Shown: one piece after another, positions 28,243-36,738 of the stretch
How the letters are laid out: each line of letters begins with the position of its first letter
Position numbering within the stretch: the first letter of the stretch is position 1
DNA from: Rhizobium sp. Root483D2
Lineage (GTDB): Bacteria > Pseudomonadota > Alphaproteobacteria > Rhizobiales > Rhizobiaceae
Assembly: GCF_001426685.1 (NCBI RefSeq)
Contig: NZ_LMFB01000031.1
Coordinates: forward strand, 1 to 42,078
DNA: 42,078 bases
Direction: 5' to 3'
The notes under the pieces: generated by a model
What the model saw: only the letters and a program-made list of their open reading frames with translations
What the model was told of the DNA's origin: nothing
Database searches by the model: none
Position numbers and translations under genes: made by a program

Positions 28243-31200
28243 TTAAAGCTCAAGCAAAGCCTGCGCCGGAACACCGAATGCAACCTTCTGCCCGCGCTGC
28301 CGGATGCGTACCGACAGCGCTGCCTGTGGTCCGCCGAAATCCTCGATCACCAAACCGGCGCCGTAGTCCAGCACCGGTTCGGACACATCGAAGGACCGCT
28401 TGATGACGGCGCCGTCGAAGATATCGACGCGATATCTTTCCTCTGGTTCATCGAGCGCGATATCGCCGTCCAGCCAGTGGTCGGCGTCGCGGCGGGCGCA
28501 GCGGATCCAGGTGATTCGGATAGCGCCGCCTTCCAGACGCCGCCCGCGCAGATGGACCGGCGCCACCGGCGTCTCCGCCCGCAAGCCTCCGGCAAAGGCA
28601 AAGGGGCCGGTCGGTGTAACGGCCTGTCCAGCTGCCTCGGCAATCCAGTTGATCACGCGCCCCGCCTCGTCGGCGCTCAGCCCCAGCGGCCGAACCGCGG
28701 CGTTCAAAACCACCACTGCGGTGCCTGCAGCCGCACCGGCCAGCATCGCGTCCATCGTCCCGTTGAGTGCGCGCAGCAGTTTCGTCAGCCGCCAGCGCCC
28801 GGCGGAAATTTCCTGCGCATTTTCAAAACCGATGATTTCCCAGATACCGTCCAGCGACAGCACCGCGATGCGGTTGCGCCCGTTGAGAACGGACAGACGC
28901 CCCACAGACGACAATCCGCCGAAATGCAGATCCAGCGTCAGCGCGCGCGCGGCATCAAACCGGCCGGTCACGCCGGCTGCGAGCGGTTCTGCAAGCACCC
29001 CCGTCTGCCCCGGCTGCCCAAGCCGCACCCGCGTCTGATAATCCTCCGCCACTGCCGATGACAGCAGCGTCACCGCGCGCCATGGCCGCGCAAAGACTGC
29101 TGCCCGCGCAAAACTGCTGGCATTGCCCGTCTCGTATTGCGGCAGATCCATCAGGTGCACGACGGGCGAGAACCCGTCGGATGGAACACGCGGCGCGCTG
29201 ACCGGCTTTAACGGCTGGACCGCACGCCCGCCACCCGACGCCACAAACGCCCGCGCCTCGAGCGTGCGCGCGGCACCGTCCTCGATCCGGCTGATGACAA
29301 ACGGACCCTTAGGCCCCTCTTCGAACGAAACCACATCGCCCGGCTCGAACGCAAGTGCTGCCGGCGACAGCGAAAAGCGCACGCTCCGGCGCGAGACCTG
29401 ATGATCGCGCAGCGCATCCTCGACAGCGCTTGCAGCTGCGCCATCATACATCACCCCCGGCAACGACAGCCGCAGCACCCGCTCATTGCCTGGCGATACC
29501 CGGCGCGACCGCGCCGTTGTCCGCTCATAGGCATTTTCCGGATCGAACCGGTCGAGAATGGCCTCGCTGCCGAAATCGCTGTCATGCCCGCGCGTCTCCA
29601 CAAACAGCGCCTGTCCGTCGATATCCGCCAGCACCGAAATCGCACCCGGCTGCGACGCCTGCTTCATCCGCGAGCGAAACCGTAGCGTCCCGCCGTCCTC
29701 CACCGCATCGATCTGCAGTGCCGCCATCAACGGCTCCAGCACATCGCGCGCCGAAGCCTGCTCCGACTGCACATAACCGGTGAGATCGCCGCTGACGCCG
29801 CTGACATCGCCGCCCTCAAATCCGTGATCCGCAAGCACTGCCGCAATCACTTCGGCGGCTGTCGCAGAGCCCAGCCGCCCATTCACCCAGTGCCCGGTCT
29901 GCCAATTGGCGCTATCGGACCACAGCCCGGTATTTTCCGGAAAGGCCGGCATCGGCCGCGCATCCCAGGTCCAGACGAACATGTGATCCGCATCGACGCA
30001 TGCGGGCGCACCGTCCCCCTGCCAGAACCGGTGCTGCGCCTGCAGGAACCGGCGCTGCATGGCATCGCAGCGAGCACCGTTCGACGCATAGGGCGCCGCC
30101 GATTCGGACGATTTCGGGTCGGTAAAGACGTTCGGCTGGTTCGCCCCCTTGTCGATTGCCGGGCAACCCAGTTCGGTAAACCAGATGGGCTTGGCGCCCG
30201 CAGTCCAGGCGGTGGCAACGGCCTGCTCGGCACCGCCGATCCGGTTGCGATGCCTCTGCCCCCACCAGTTGGCAATATCCTTGTAGCGGTAGACCCACGG
30301 CTTTCCCGCCATCCCGTCGGTGATCGGCGTGCGGATCCGGTCACGGCGATCTTCCGGGCTGGCATAGTACCAGTCGTAGCCCTCGCCCGCCGAAATCATC
30401 GCCTGCATCGCCTCCGCATCCTCCGCCAGCCGGAAGCCGTCGGGATTGCTGAGCGTCAGGTCGCCGTCGCGCCAGTCGGAGAGCGGCATGTAATTGTCGA
30501 TCCCGACCGCATCGATATCGGGCGAAGCCCAGAGCGGATCGAGATTGTAGAACACGTCGCCCGACCCATCCGGCGGGTGGTAGCCGAAATATTCGCTCCA
30601 GTCCGCCCCATAGGTGAGCTTGGTGGTCCCTCCCAATATCCCCCGCACATCGGCCGCAAGGCCGATCAGCTTTTCCACAAAGGGAAAGGCCCCCGTCCCA
30701 TCGCGCAACTGCGTCAGTCCGCGCAATTCGGAACCGATGATAAACCCCTCCACCCCGCCCGCTGCCCTTGCCAGCAGCGCGTAGTGAAGCACCAGCCGGC
30801 GATATCCCTCATCTTCGGTGAGTGATCTTACCGACGTGCTCGAAACCGAAAAATCGCCTTCTGTGGCATCGCCGCAAAACGCCGCCACTTGCGTGCGCGT
30901 TGCCGTCGTCCTGTCGGCACTGCCTGGACGGCCCGGTGCCGGATGCGCAGTAATGCGCCCCCGCCAGGGATAGACGGGTTGCCCCGTGCCGCCATAGGGA
31001 TTGGGCAGCGTATTCCCGGCTGCAATGTCCATCATCACGAAGGGATAGAGATAGACCTTCAGCCCGCGCGCTCTCAGATCGGCGATCGCCATGGTGACGC
31101 TAGCATCATCAGGCGTGCCGCCATACGCCGGGCCACCCTCGTTGCGGCTCACCAGCCTTGCATCGCCGCGTGAAAATCCCGACACCGACCAGGGCCGGCT

Positions 31201-32085
31201 TTCGCCCCGCCGCACCGCCGTTTCCACCCCCGGCATGATCCGGCACTGGCCGGCCCGCAGATCCGTTCCGAACCACGAGACGACCAGCGCCACCCGTTCA
31301 AGGTTCGGGCACAGGGCCTGCAATTCGTCGATCGAGGCATGCCAGTCGGACCCGGCGTGAAAAATATTACGGTTGATCAGCCGGCGCGAACCGGCGCCTG
31401 TCTCTTCGGTCACCACGCGGGGATCATAGCCATGCTCGCTGGAACCCGGAATGATCGTGATCGCCCGGATTTGCTTTTCCAGCGTGCCAACCGGCCGCAG
31501 CACCTCGAACTGGATCACCGGTATCCGGTTGCCGTAGCTGTCCAGCGGCAGCCGCTCGAACACGGCATAGGCGAGCCCGCGATAGGCCGGCGCCTTGCCC
31601 GCGCCCTGCTTCGCCTCGATCAGCGGATCGGGCAATTGACTGCCCGTGCCGCGATAGACCCGCATCTCGATCCCGGTGAGGTCCAGCTCGCGCCCATCGG
31701 CCCAAACGCGGCGCACGCAGGCAATTTCCCCCTCGCAAATTCCCAGCGCAAAATTGGCATAGTAGCGAAACGTCTCGACGCGCGGCCCGCTTGCCTTGCC
31801 GCCCTGCCGCTCGACCCGCACCTCCTCCTCGAACCGCGTCGCCCAGATCAGCGTACCGCCGATGCGCACCGTGCCATAGGCGCGGGTGATCGCCGTGCCG
31901 TCCTCGGCGCCGGGAATGCGCGCATCGCCCAGCCGGGCGCCGGAGACCGTTTGCGTGCCATTGATGATCGAGCGGTCGATGACGGAACCCGCCAGCGCGC
32001 CAGCCGCCCGGCCAAGCACTGCGCCGACCGGTCCGAACACGCTGCCAAGCGCTGCGCCCGCCGCCTGCAGAAGAATGGTTGCCAT
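28243..32085 (-). CDS. GTA g15: TIM-barrel tail fibre/host-specificity protein
   Basis: The 1280-residue protein matches the GTA 'megatron' (RcGTA g15). It opens with a glycine/alanine-rich N-terminus and baseplate-like domain (about 1-430). A GTA TIM-barrel domain related to glycoside hydrolases follows (about 430-735, with IIGSELRGLTQLRDG and VGIDNYMPLSDW). Then comes a phage-tail_3-type domain (about 790-960, SEQASARDVLEPLMAALQ) and a long C-terminal region. It forms the tail tip that contacts the recipient cell. It follows g14 by 5 bases. Intact and of normal length. Confidence 0.92.
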   Translation of the reverse strand: MATILLQAAGAALGSVFGPVGAVLGRAAGALAGSVIDRSIINGTQTVSGARLGDARIPGAEDGTAITRAYGTVRIGGTLIWATRFEEEVRVERQGGKASGPRVETFRYYANFALGICEGEIACVRRVWADGRELDLTGIEMRVYRGTGSQLPDPLIEAKQGAGKAPAYRGLAYAVFERLPLDSYGNRIPVIQFEVLRPVGTLEKQIRAITIIPGSSEHGYDPRVVTEETGAGSRRLINRNIFHAGSDWHASIDELQALCPNLERVALVVSWFGTDLRAGQCRIMPGVETAVRRGESRPWSVSGFSRGDARLVSRNEGGPAYGGTPDDASVTMAIADLRARGLKVYLYPFVMMDIAAGNTLPNPYGGTGQPVYPWRGRITAHPAPGRPGSADRTTATRTQVAAFCGDATEGDFSVSSTSVRSLTEDEGYRRLVLHYALLARAAGGVEGFIIGSELRGLTQLRDGTGAFPFVEKLIGLAADVRGILGGTTKLTYGADWSEYFGYHPPDGSGDVFYNLDPLWASPDIDAVGIDNYMPLSDWRDGDLTLSNPDGFRLAEDAEAMQAMISAGEGYDWYYASPEDRRDRIRTPITDGMAGKPWVYRYKDIANWWGQRHRNRIGGAEQAVATAWTAGAKPIWFTELGCPAIDKGANQPNVFTDPKSSESAAPYASNGARCDAMQRRFLQAQHRFWQGDGAPACVDADHMFVWTWDARPMPAFPENTGLWSDSANWQTGHWVNGRLGSATAAEVIAAVLADHGFEGGDVSGVSGDLTGYVQSEQASARDVLEPLMAALQIDAVEDGGTLRFRSRMKQASQPGAISVLADIDGQALFVETRGHDSDFGSEAILDRFDPENAYERTTARSRRVSPGNERVLRLSLPGVMYDGAAASAVEDALRDHQVSRRSVRFSLSPAALAFEPGDVVSFEEGPKGPFVISRIEDGAARTLEARAFVASGGGRAVQPLKPVSAPRVPSDGFSPVVHLMDLPQYETGNASSFARAAVFARPWRAVTLLSSAVAEDYQTRVRLGQPGQTGVLAEPLAAGVTGRFDAARALTLDLHFGGLSSVGRLSVLNGRNRIAVLSLDGIWEIIGFENAQEISAGRWRLTKLLRALNGTMDAMLAGAAAGTAVVVLNAAVRPLGLSADEAGRVINWIAEAAGQAVTPTGPFAFAGGLRAETPVAPVHLRGRRLEGGAIRITWIRCARRDADHWLDGDIALDEPEERYRVDIFDGAVIKRSFDVSEPVLDYGAGLVIEDFGGPQAALSVRIRQRGQKVAFGVPAQALLEL

Positions 32086-32090
32086 GATCG

Positions 32091-32696
32091 TCAGACCTTT
32101 TGCGGAAAACGGAACACACCGGCGATCCGCCGCCGCCAGGAGGGCACCAGCGCCGATTCGATCACCGCCGCCTGCTCATAGGCATGGATGAACCGGTCGC
32201 CGGTTGAAAGAATCCCTGCATGTTTGGCCGGCAGATCCGGCCGCCAGCAAAACAAAAGCAAATCCCCCGGCCGCATCTGCGCCACCGCCAGCTCCACGCC
32301 GAAATACCGCCGCGCCGCCTCACGCAACCGGTCCTCGCCGCTTCTCTCCGCCCAGTCCGGCTGATAGGCCGGCGGCAGTTCCGGCTCCGCGCCATGGATC
32401 TCCCGCCACACCCCGCGCACCAGCCCCAGACAATCGCAACCGACCCCCTTCAGGCTCGCCTGATGCCGATACGGCGTCCCAATCCAACTCCGCGCCACCG
32501 ACACGATCCGGCTTGCAAAAGCATTCCCCCGGTCTCCCTCTTCCTCCCCACGGGCAGCCCCATCCTCCCCTTCTCCCCCACGGGCAGCCCCGTCTTCCCC
32601 TTCTCCCCCACGGGGAGAAGGTGGCCCGAAGGGCCGGATGAGGGGGTCCACACGTTCCGAACCATCCACCCCCCCACTCACACCCCGCTCACTCAT
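32091..32696 (-). CDS. GTA g14: NlpC/P60 cell-wall hydrolase with repeat-derived N-terminal insert
   Basis: This tail-tip peptidoglycan hydrolase of 201 residues has the NlpC/P60 core: RSWIGTPYRHQASLKGVGCD, catalytic Cys in DCLGL (Cys89) and His in AKHAGIL (His159). It helps the particle cross the recipient wall. The family start ATG overlaps the g13 stop, as in other GTA clusters. Residues about 17-52 are odd: they are encoded by a RIME-like palindrome and a 30-base tandem repeat (giving GEDGAARG twice), read in frame between the start and the domain. A start after the repeat is not obvious. The enzyme core is intact, so it may still work with an extended, low-complexity leader. Confidence 0.85.
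   Translation of the reverse strand: MSERGVSGGVDGSERVDPLIRPFGPPSPRGGEGEDGAARGGEGEDGAARGEEEGDRGNAFASRIVSVARSWIGTPYRHQASLKGVGCDCLGLVRGVWREIHGAEPELPPAYQPDWAERSGEDRLREAARRYFGVELAVAQMRPGDLLLFCWRPDLPAKHAGILSTGDRFIHAYEQAAVIESALVPSWRRRIAGVFRFPQKV
32551..32646. repeat. RIME-like palindrome plus 30-base tandem repeat inside g14
   Basis: Bases 32551-32580 and 32581-32610 are tandem 30-base copies with 28 identities. Bases 32601-32646 hold the RIME core: a CTTCTCCCC/GGGGAGAAG stem and then GGCCCGAAGGGCC. The same core occurs at 3641-3690. The repeat falls in the N-terminal coding region of g14 without breaking its frame. Confidence 0.75.
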
Positions 32697-33579
32697 ACAA
32701 CACCCGCCCATCATGCACCGCATCGCCATCCGCATAGCCAAAGGCAAAATCCGTCCCCGGCATATGCGGAAATCCCTGGAAATTCACAGCGTTCGCGAAC
32801 GCCGTTCCACAGGTGGCAAAACTCTTGTCGCATCCCGCCGTCACCGCAAACGTATCTCCCGCCGCAAGCGGCAAAGGCGGCGGCAGCCAGAGCGACAGCG
32901 TCACCCCGTCAGCGTCCCTGCGGTGATCCTCGATATCGGCAACATGCCCGGCATTGGCACCGGCAACGAACGTGGCCATGCCGTACCGGAAAAAACCCGC
33001 CACCGACGCATCGAGCCCGCTCACCCGTATCCGCGTCCCGTCCAAAACAGCCGCGATCGTGCCGCTGCCCCGGTACGCCGGATTGCTGACATCCACCTTG
33101 CACCGCCGGTCACCGAACACGGCGTCGCAGCGCCGCCCGTAAATCCGCCCCTGCACCTGATCCAGCCGATGCGTCAGACGCCGCAGCTCGGCGCGAAAGG
33201 CGCCGCCTGCCGCCACGACATCGCCGATTTCCTGCACCCGCAGCAGAGTGCGCTGGTCCGGCGCCTGCCAGTTCACCTGGAACACCTCGACCGTCGCGCC
33301 GTCATACCGTCCGGCGATCACATCCGCCTCGCTGATCGCAATGCTGGAAAAACCGCCGGCGATCTCGCCCGCCTCAACCGAAAGCCCGCTGGCCACCTCG
33401 CTGTCGGCCGCCTGAAAGCCGCTCGCTGCCGAAAAACCGATGCCGTCGAAGGTGAGATCATGATCATGCTCGGTAAAGCCGAGCACCGTCCCGTCGCGCC
33501 GCGTCACCCGCCAGCAATGGCACATGGTCGTCGCGTCGCCGCTCAGATGTCCGGCAAGCGCTGCAGAAAGCGTTCTCAT
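32689..33579 (-). CDS. GTA g13: baseplate hub protein (DUF2163)
   Basis: The 296-residue product starts MRTLSAALAGHLSGDATTMC, which fits DUF2163 proteins of GTAs and HK97-like phages (RcGTA g13, part of the baseplate hub). The C-terminal half has the conserved FGDRRCKVD and MPGTDFAFGYA blocks. It overlaps g12 by four bases (ATGA) and the g14 start by eight, so translation is coupled. No truncation is seen. Confidence 0.9.
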   Translation of the reverse strand: MRTLSAALAGHLSGDATTMCHCWRVTRRDGTVLGFTEHDHDLTFDGIGFSAASGFQAADSEVASGLSVEAGEIAGGFSSIAISEADVIAGRYDGATVEVFQVNWQAPDQRTLLRVQEIGDVVAAGGAFRAELRRLTHRLDQVQGRIYGRRCDAVFGDRRCKVDVSNPAYRGSGTIAAVLDGTRIRVSGLDASVAGFFRYGMATFVAGANAGHVADIEDHRRDADGVTLSLWLPPPLPLAAGDTFAVTAGCDKSFATCGTAFANAVNFQGFPHMPGTDFAFGYADGDAVHDGRVLYE

Positions 33580-34217
33580 GGCTTGATCTCCACCAGAGGA
33601 ATGGTCGGAATGCGCCCGGCCTGAAACTGCCCCAGATCCACATCGATCCGGTCGGTATCGAACCGCACCGGCACATCGAATTCGAACCCGGCTTTCACCG
33701 CAGCCCCATCAGCCGGAATTTTCGACGCCAGAAACGTCACCCGGCCGCTCGCCGCATCCACCGTAAAATCGGCAGGCGCTGCCAAAACACCGCCGACCGA
33801 CACCAAAACCGTCCCCAAAACCGGCTTGGCGATCTCGCGCACCGTCACACCACCGGCATCGCCATAGGTCTTCACCAACTGAAAAACTGCGCTCACGCCA
33901 TCACCGGCACCGATCACCTGGTCATGCCCTGAGACCGCACCACCCGGCGCGCAGGATTTGAAATCCAGCGGATCACGAAACCGGAACCCGTAAAGCTGCC
34001 CCGCCCGCGCCTCGAAAAATTCCAGCACCGCATAGAGATCGCCGATCGACTTGATCCCCGAGCCCGCATCATAGTGCCTGCGCGCATCGCGCCAGCGCCG
34101 GTTGCGGTTTTCCCGCCCGTTCGAAAGGCTGACAATATCCGTGCGCCGCACCGGCCCCCCGCTCGTCCCCAATGCCAGGCGCAAGGGAAACCGGACCTCG
34201 TGAAATCCTGTTGCCAT
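33576..34217 (-). CDS. GTA g12: distal tail protein (DUF2460)
   Basis: The 213-residue protein begins MATGFHEVRFPLRLALGTSG, the DUF2460 start, and has the conserved segments RRHYDAGSGIKS and FRFRDPLDFKS. It matches RcGTA g12, the distal tail component that joins tube and baseplate. ATG 34217 is chosen from the family N-terminus. In typical GTA clusters it follows g11 directly; here about 0.87 kb of extra sequence lies upstream, so its expression may depend on a new promoter or on read-through. Confidence 0.9.
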   Translation of the reverse strand: MATGFHEVRFPLRLALGTSGGPVRRTDIVSLSNGRENRNRRWRDARRHYDAGSGIKSIGDLYAVLEFFEARAGQLYGFRFRDPLDFKSCAPGGAVSGHDQVIGAGDGVSAVFQLVKTYGDAGGVTVREIAKPVLGTVLVSVGGVLAAPADFTVDAASGRVTFLASKIPADGAAVKAGFEFDVPVRFDTDRIDVDLGQFQAGRIPTIPLVEIKP

Positions 34218-34646
34218 GATATTTTCCGTTGTCTGTTGAATCGGTTGGCAGCGGATCTTCAGAGACCGCTCCATGCCGTCAGATGCTTATCCCCCGCACC
34301 GGCAATTTCGCCCGCAAGGGACGGAATGAACCCGTTAATTCCGGAGCCTGTCTTCGATCCAGAAGGTACTCCTGCACAGCATCATCCAGTCGCCCCTCTG
34401 CGCACACGTGGCAAAGGACGGGAGGCCGCTTCCGGAAAAATCGGACACGCAAGCTCCACAGGCACAACTATAGGCGCAGACCAACCCGGATTTGCAGACA
34501 TATCCGTGAGTTCCAGCCGTCCTATCATCCAATATTCCAGCCTTTTGCGCCGGAAATCATTTTTTTCAGAACGAGGGAACTTGAGCACATCGAGCTGGTT
34601 GAAGACGTGCAAACAGCAAAAATAAACTCAAAGTGAGGAAATCCCG
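34218..34646. other. Non-coding part of the insertion between g11 and g12
   Basis: About 430 bases with no supported gene. Open frames on both strands lack domains and start signals. The sequence just before 34647 (TTGAAG, then AT-rich CAAAAATAAAC) could be the promoter of the small secreted-protein gene. Related GTA clusters normally have no such gap. Confidence 0.5.
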
Positions 34647-34898
34647 ATGATCCGCTCCGTTCTTATCGCAGGCGCCACCATTGTGGCCCTTTCGACCTCC
34701 GCTTACGCACAGAACATGACTGTGACATGCGACGACGCCGGCATGACGAAACTCAAATCCGAAGCCGAAACCGTCAAGCAGGAACACAGAACCGAAGTCA
34801 TGGCCGCCATCGGCGACGCCAGCATGGCCATGCAGGCCGGCAAAATGGACGAGTGCATGGCCTCCATGCAAAAGGCCATGACAGCCATCCACAAATAG
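34647..34898 (+). CDS. Small secreted helical protein inserted in the GTA cluster
   Basis: This 83-residue protein is encoded against the direction of all GTA genes. Residues 1-21 (MIRSVLIAGATIVALSTSAYA) form a clear signal peptide with an AYA cleavage site. The mature part is helical and methionine/alanine-rich, with two cysteines (TCDDAGM and MDECMASM) likely to form a disulfide. It resembles small periplasmic proteins of unknown role found in rhizobia. The ribosome-binding site GTGAGGAAATCCCG precedes the ATG, and a terminator follows 25 bases after the stop, so it is a complete single-gene unit. It appears to be cargo brought in between g11 and g12. Confidence 0.75.
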   Translation: MIRSVLIAGATIVALSTSAYAQNMTVTCDDAGMTKLKSEAETVKQEHRTEVMAAIGDASMAMQAGKMDECMASMQKAMTAIHK

Positions 34899-34923
34899 GC
34901 CGCCAAAGCCAACCGAATGTGAC

Positions 34924-34948
34924 AAGGCCCGCTGAGATCGCGGGCCTT
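34924..34948 (+). terminator. Terminator of the inserted small-protein gene
   Basis: AAGGCCCGC-TGAGATC-GCGGGCCTT is a perfect 9-base stem with a 7-base loop, 25 bases past the stop of the 83-residue gene. The T-run is short, and the hairpin may work in both directions. Confidence 0.7.
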
Positions 34949-34967
34949 CGGTCATTATGGACCTCCC

Positions 34968-35091
34968 ACCTCCCCCTTGAGGGGGGAGGTCGCCGCAAAG
35001 CGGCGGGTGGGGGTGACCCACCGCGAACACAATCGTCAATTCCTCATGCTGCAGATCACCCCACCCCAAAGCGCCGCTCCGACCCTCCCCC
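34968..35091. repeat. Palindromic repeat element between g12 and g11
   Basis: ACCTCCCCC-TTGAG-GGGGGAGGT (34968-34990) is a perfect stem. It is followed by CGCCG/CGGCG (34991-35005) and GGGTGGGGGTGA (35005-35016). Approximate inverted counterparts of these blocks lie near 35056-35091, ending at the g11 stop. The structure and sequence style match intergenic palindromes common in Rhizobiaceae. It differs from the RIME core. Confidence 0.65.
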
Positions 35092-35679
35092 TCACATCCC
35101 CCGCCGCCCGCGCCCCACCGTGCGCGTCAGCATCGCCGCAATCTGCCCCTCCGACTTTCGAAAGCTCTGCGCATCCGGCGCCGTCACGTTGAAGACGACG
35201 TTCATCGCCGCACCGCCGCCGGAAGATGCCACGCCCAGCGAGCCGTCGGAGCCGCGCTTCAAGGGCAGGATCGCCTCCGATCCGGCCTCGCCCATCAGCC
35301 CCATCTGTCCATCCATCGGAAAATAGGTCGGCGCGGAGACGACGCCGCCGGCGGCAAACGGCGTCACCCGGCCCGGCACGCCGCCATTGGCAAAGGCAGT
35401 GGCCCCACTCAGGCTTCCCGCAAGCCCCGAAATCGCCGAACCGAGCAGCCCTTCCAGCGGCTTCAACCCCGCCGATAGCGCGATCTCCGTCAGCCGCAAT
35501 CCGGCGCCGCGCAAGACATCCTCCAGCCCCTTGCCGCCGCGCGTCGCCGAAGCTAGAGCCCCCGTCAGTGCGGCGCCGAACGCGTGCGAGCGCCGTTCCA
35601 GATCGTCGAGCACATCCTTCAACGCATCCGCATCCTCGGCCGCCCCCGAGAACCCGATCCCATCACCGTCCATCATCAT
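35092..35679 (-). CDS. GTA g11: short tape measure protein
   Basis: A protein of about 195 residues matching the GTA tape measure (RcGTA g11, 219 residues), which sets tail-tube length. It has a helical N-terminus, a glycine/alanine-rich hydrophobic middle (LLGSAISGLAGSLSGATAF), and the conserved FANGGVPGRVTPFAAGG and GEAGSEAILPLKRG blocks. Three ATG codons in a row follow AAGGAG at 35679, 35676 and 35673; spacing favours the third. Its stop codon lies at the edge of the palindromic element. Confidence 0.88.
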   Translation of the reverse strand: MMMDGDGIGFSGAAEDADALKDVLDDLERRSHAFGAALTGALASATRGGKGLEDVLRGAGLRLTEIALSAGLKPLEGLLGSAISGLAGSLSGATAFANGGVPGRVTPFAAGGVVSAPTYFPMDGQMGLMGEAGSEAILPLKRGSDGSLGVASSGGGAAMNVVFNVTAPDAQSFRKSEGQIAAMLTRTVGRGRRGM

Positions 35680-35704
35680 CTCCTTGAAAAAAATATCCAC
35701 CGTC

Positions 35705-35914
35705 TCAGTCGGGAAACGCCGCCATCAGCATCTCCAGTCCCGATCGGCCCGGAACCGGCGCAGCAGGCTTCAATCCGCCCAAAGCCGCCTGCATCTCACG
35801 CGGCGTCATCGACCAGAAGACGGGCGCCGGAAGCCGCAGCAGGCACAGTCCGGCATGCATCACCGCTTCCCAGGGAAACGGCGACGGCAGCCCATTGCCC
35901 GCTGCGGCATTCAA
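35705..35914 (-). CDS. GTA g10.1: tail assembly chaperone
   Basis: This 69-residue protein is recognised by PFPWEAVMHAGLCLLRL and FWSMTPREMQAAL, the signature of the RcGTA rcc01693-type phage tail assembly chaperone. The start is TTG 35914, which overlaps the g10 stop in a TTGA arrangement; no ATG fits. It is followed by g11 after a 25-base gap. Coupled translation with g10 is expected, as for tail chaperone pairs. Confidence 0.85.
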   Translation of the reverse strand: MNAAAGNGLPSPFPWEAVMHAGLCLLRLPAPVFWSMTPREMQAALGGLKPAAPVPGRSGLEMLMAAFPD

Positions 35915-36261
35915 GGGTTTGCGGCATCCTCCGCGCCACCGAAAGTCACCGCCAACAGCTCGCCGGTCAGCCGCGCCAGCCCGGCAAGACCACCATCGAT
36001 ACTCATGACGGCAACATCCTCGTCCGATACCAGGTTGCCGCCGCCGCGAAGGCCGGCGCTCAAGATGCGGATCATGTCGCCAGCCTTCAGCCGCCCGGCC
36101 GAAAAGCGCGCCGCCAGCTCCATCAGATTGTCGGCCGCAAACGCCGTCTCGAGTTCGGCCAGGCTGCCGAGCGTCAAGCAAAGAATGCGCCGCTCACCGC
36201 CGATGACCGCCTCCACCTCGCCCCGGTGCCGGTTCGCCCGGCCGCCACGCGCACTCATCAC
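35911..36261 (-). CDS. GTA g10: gene transfer agent family tail protein
   Basis: The 116-residue protein begins MMSARGGRANRHRGEVEAVI and has the family core CLTLGSLAELETAFAADNL and AGDMIRILSAGLRGGG, matching the GTA gp10 family (tail assembly). It overlaps g9 by four bases upstream and g10.1 by four bases downstream. Intact. Confidence 0.88.
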   Translation of the reverse strand: MMSARGGRANRHRGEVEAVIGGERRILCLTLGSLAELETAFAADNLMELAARFSAGRLKAGDMIRILSAGLRGGGNLVSDEDVAVMSIDGGLAGLARLTGELLAVTFGGAEDAANP

Positions 36262-36665
36262 AATGCCGCAAAGTTAAGGGCACCGGCCGATTCCAGTGCC
36301 GTCTCGAACAGGATTTCGCCATTATACTGGCCGGAATATTCGAGCGCCGTCACCTGAAACGGACCCGTCAGCGTGCCGAAATCGGGAATGACGATCTGCC
36401 AGTTCAAGATGGCGCCGTTAAAGAACGCCGCGCGCACCAGCGCATCCGAGTTCTGATCCTTGAAGATTCCGGCACCCGAGACCGATGCCCGCTGCACGCC
36501 CGCGCCGCCAAGCAGCTCACGCCATCGCCCCGCCGATTCCGCGTCTGTCGCGTCCACCGTCTCGGCGTTGAACGCCAGCCGTTTCGAGCGCAACCCCGCC
36601 ACCGTCAGATAAGAGCCGCCATTGTCGATCTTCAAAAGAAGATCCTTCCCCTTCTGCGCCACCAT
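36258..36665 (-). CDS. GTA g9: major tail protein (TP901-1 family)
   Basis: The 135-residue protein starts MVAQKGKDLLLKIDNGGSY and contains GLRSKRLAFNAETVDATDAE and FQVTALEYSGQYNGEILFE, typical of the TP901-1/GTA major tail protein that polymerises into the tail tube. ATG 36665 follows AAGGATGAAGGC. In standard GTA clusters it is directly downstream of g8. Here a toxin-antitoxin module and a terminator separate them, which may lower its expression. Confidence 0.92.
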   Translation of the reverse strand: MVAQKGKDLLLKIDNGGSYLTVAGLRSKRLAFNAETVDATDAESAGRWRELLGGAGVQRASVSGAGIFKDQNSDALVRAAFFNGAILNWQIVIPDFGTLTGPFQVTALEYSGQYNGEILFETALESAGALNFAAL

Positions 36666-36686
36666 GCCTTCATCCTTCCGCACAAC

Positions 36687-36709
36687 AAAAAGGCGCCCGG
36701 AAGGACGCC
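36687..36709 (-). terminator. Terminator after the toxin-antitoxin module, inside the GTA cluster
   Basis: On the minus strand GGCGTCC-TTCC-GGGCGCC (one G-U pair) is followed by TTTTT, a standard intrinsic terminator. It lies 29 bases past the toxin stop and 21 bases before the g9 start, so it would cut transcription coming from the head genes into the tail genes unless there is antitermination or a new promoter. Confidence 0.75.
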
Positions 36710-36738
36710 GTTTCAGATTTAAAAATTGAAGTCGAATG

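Noticed and set aside
34229..34636. 135-codon plus-strand frame in the g11-g12 island
   Set aside because: Low-complexity, basic product with no start signal or recognisable domain.
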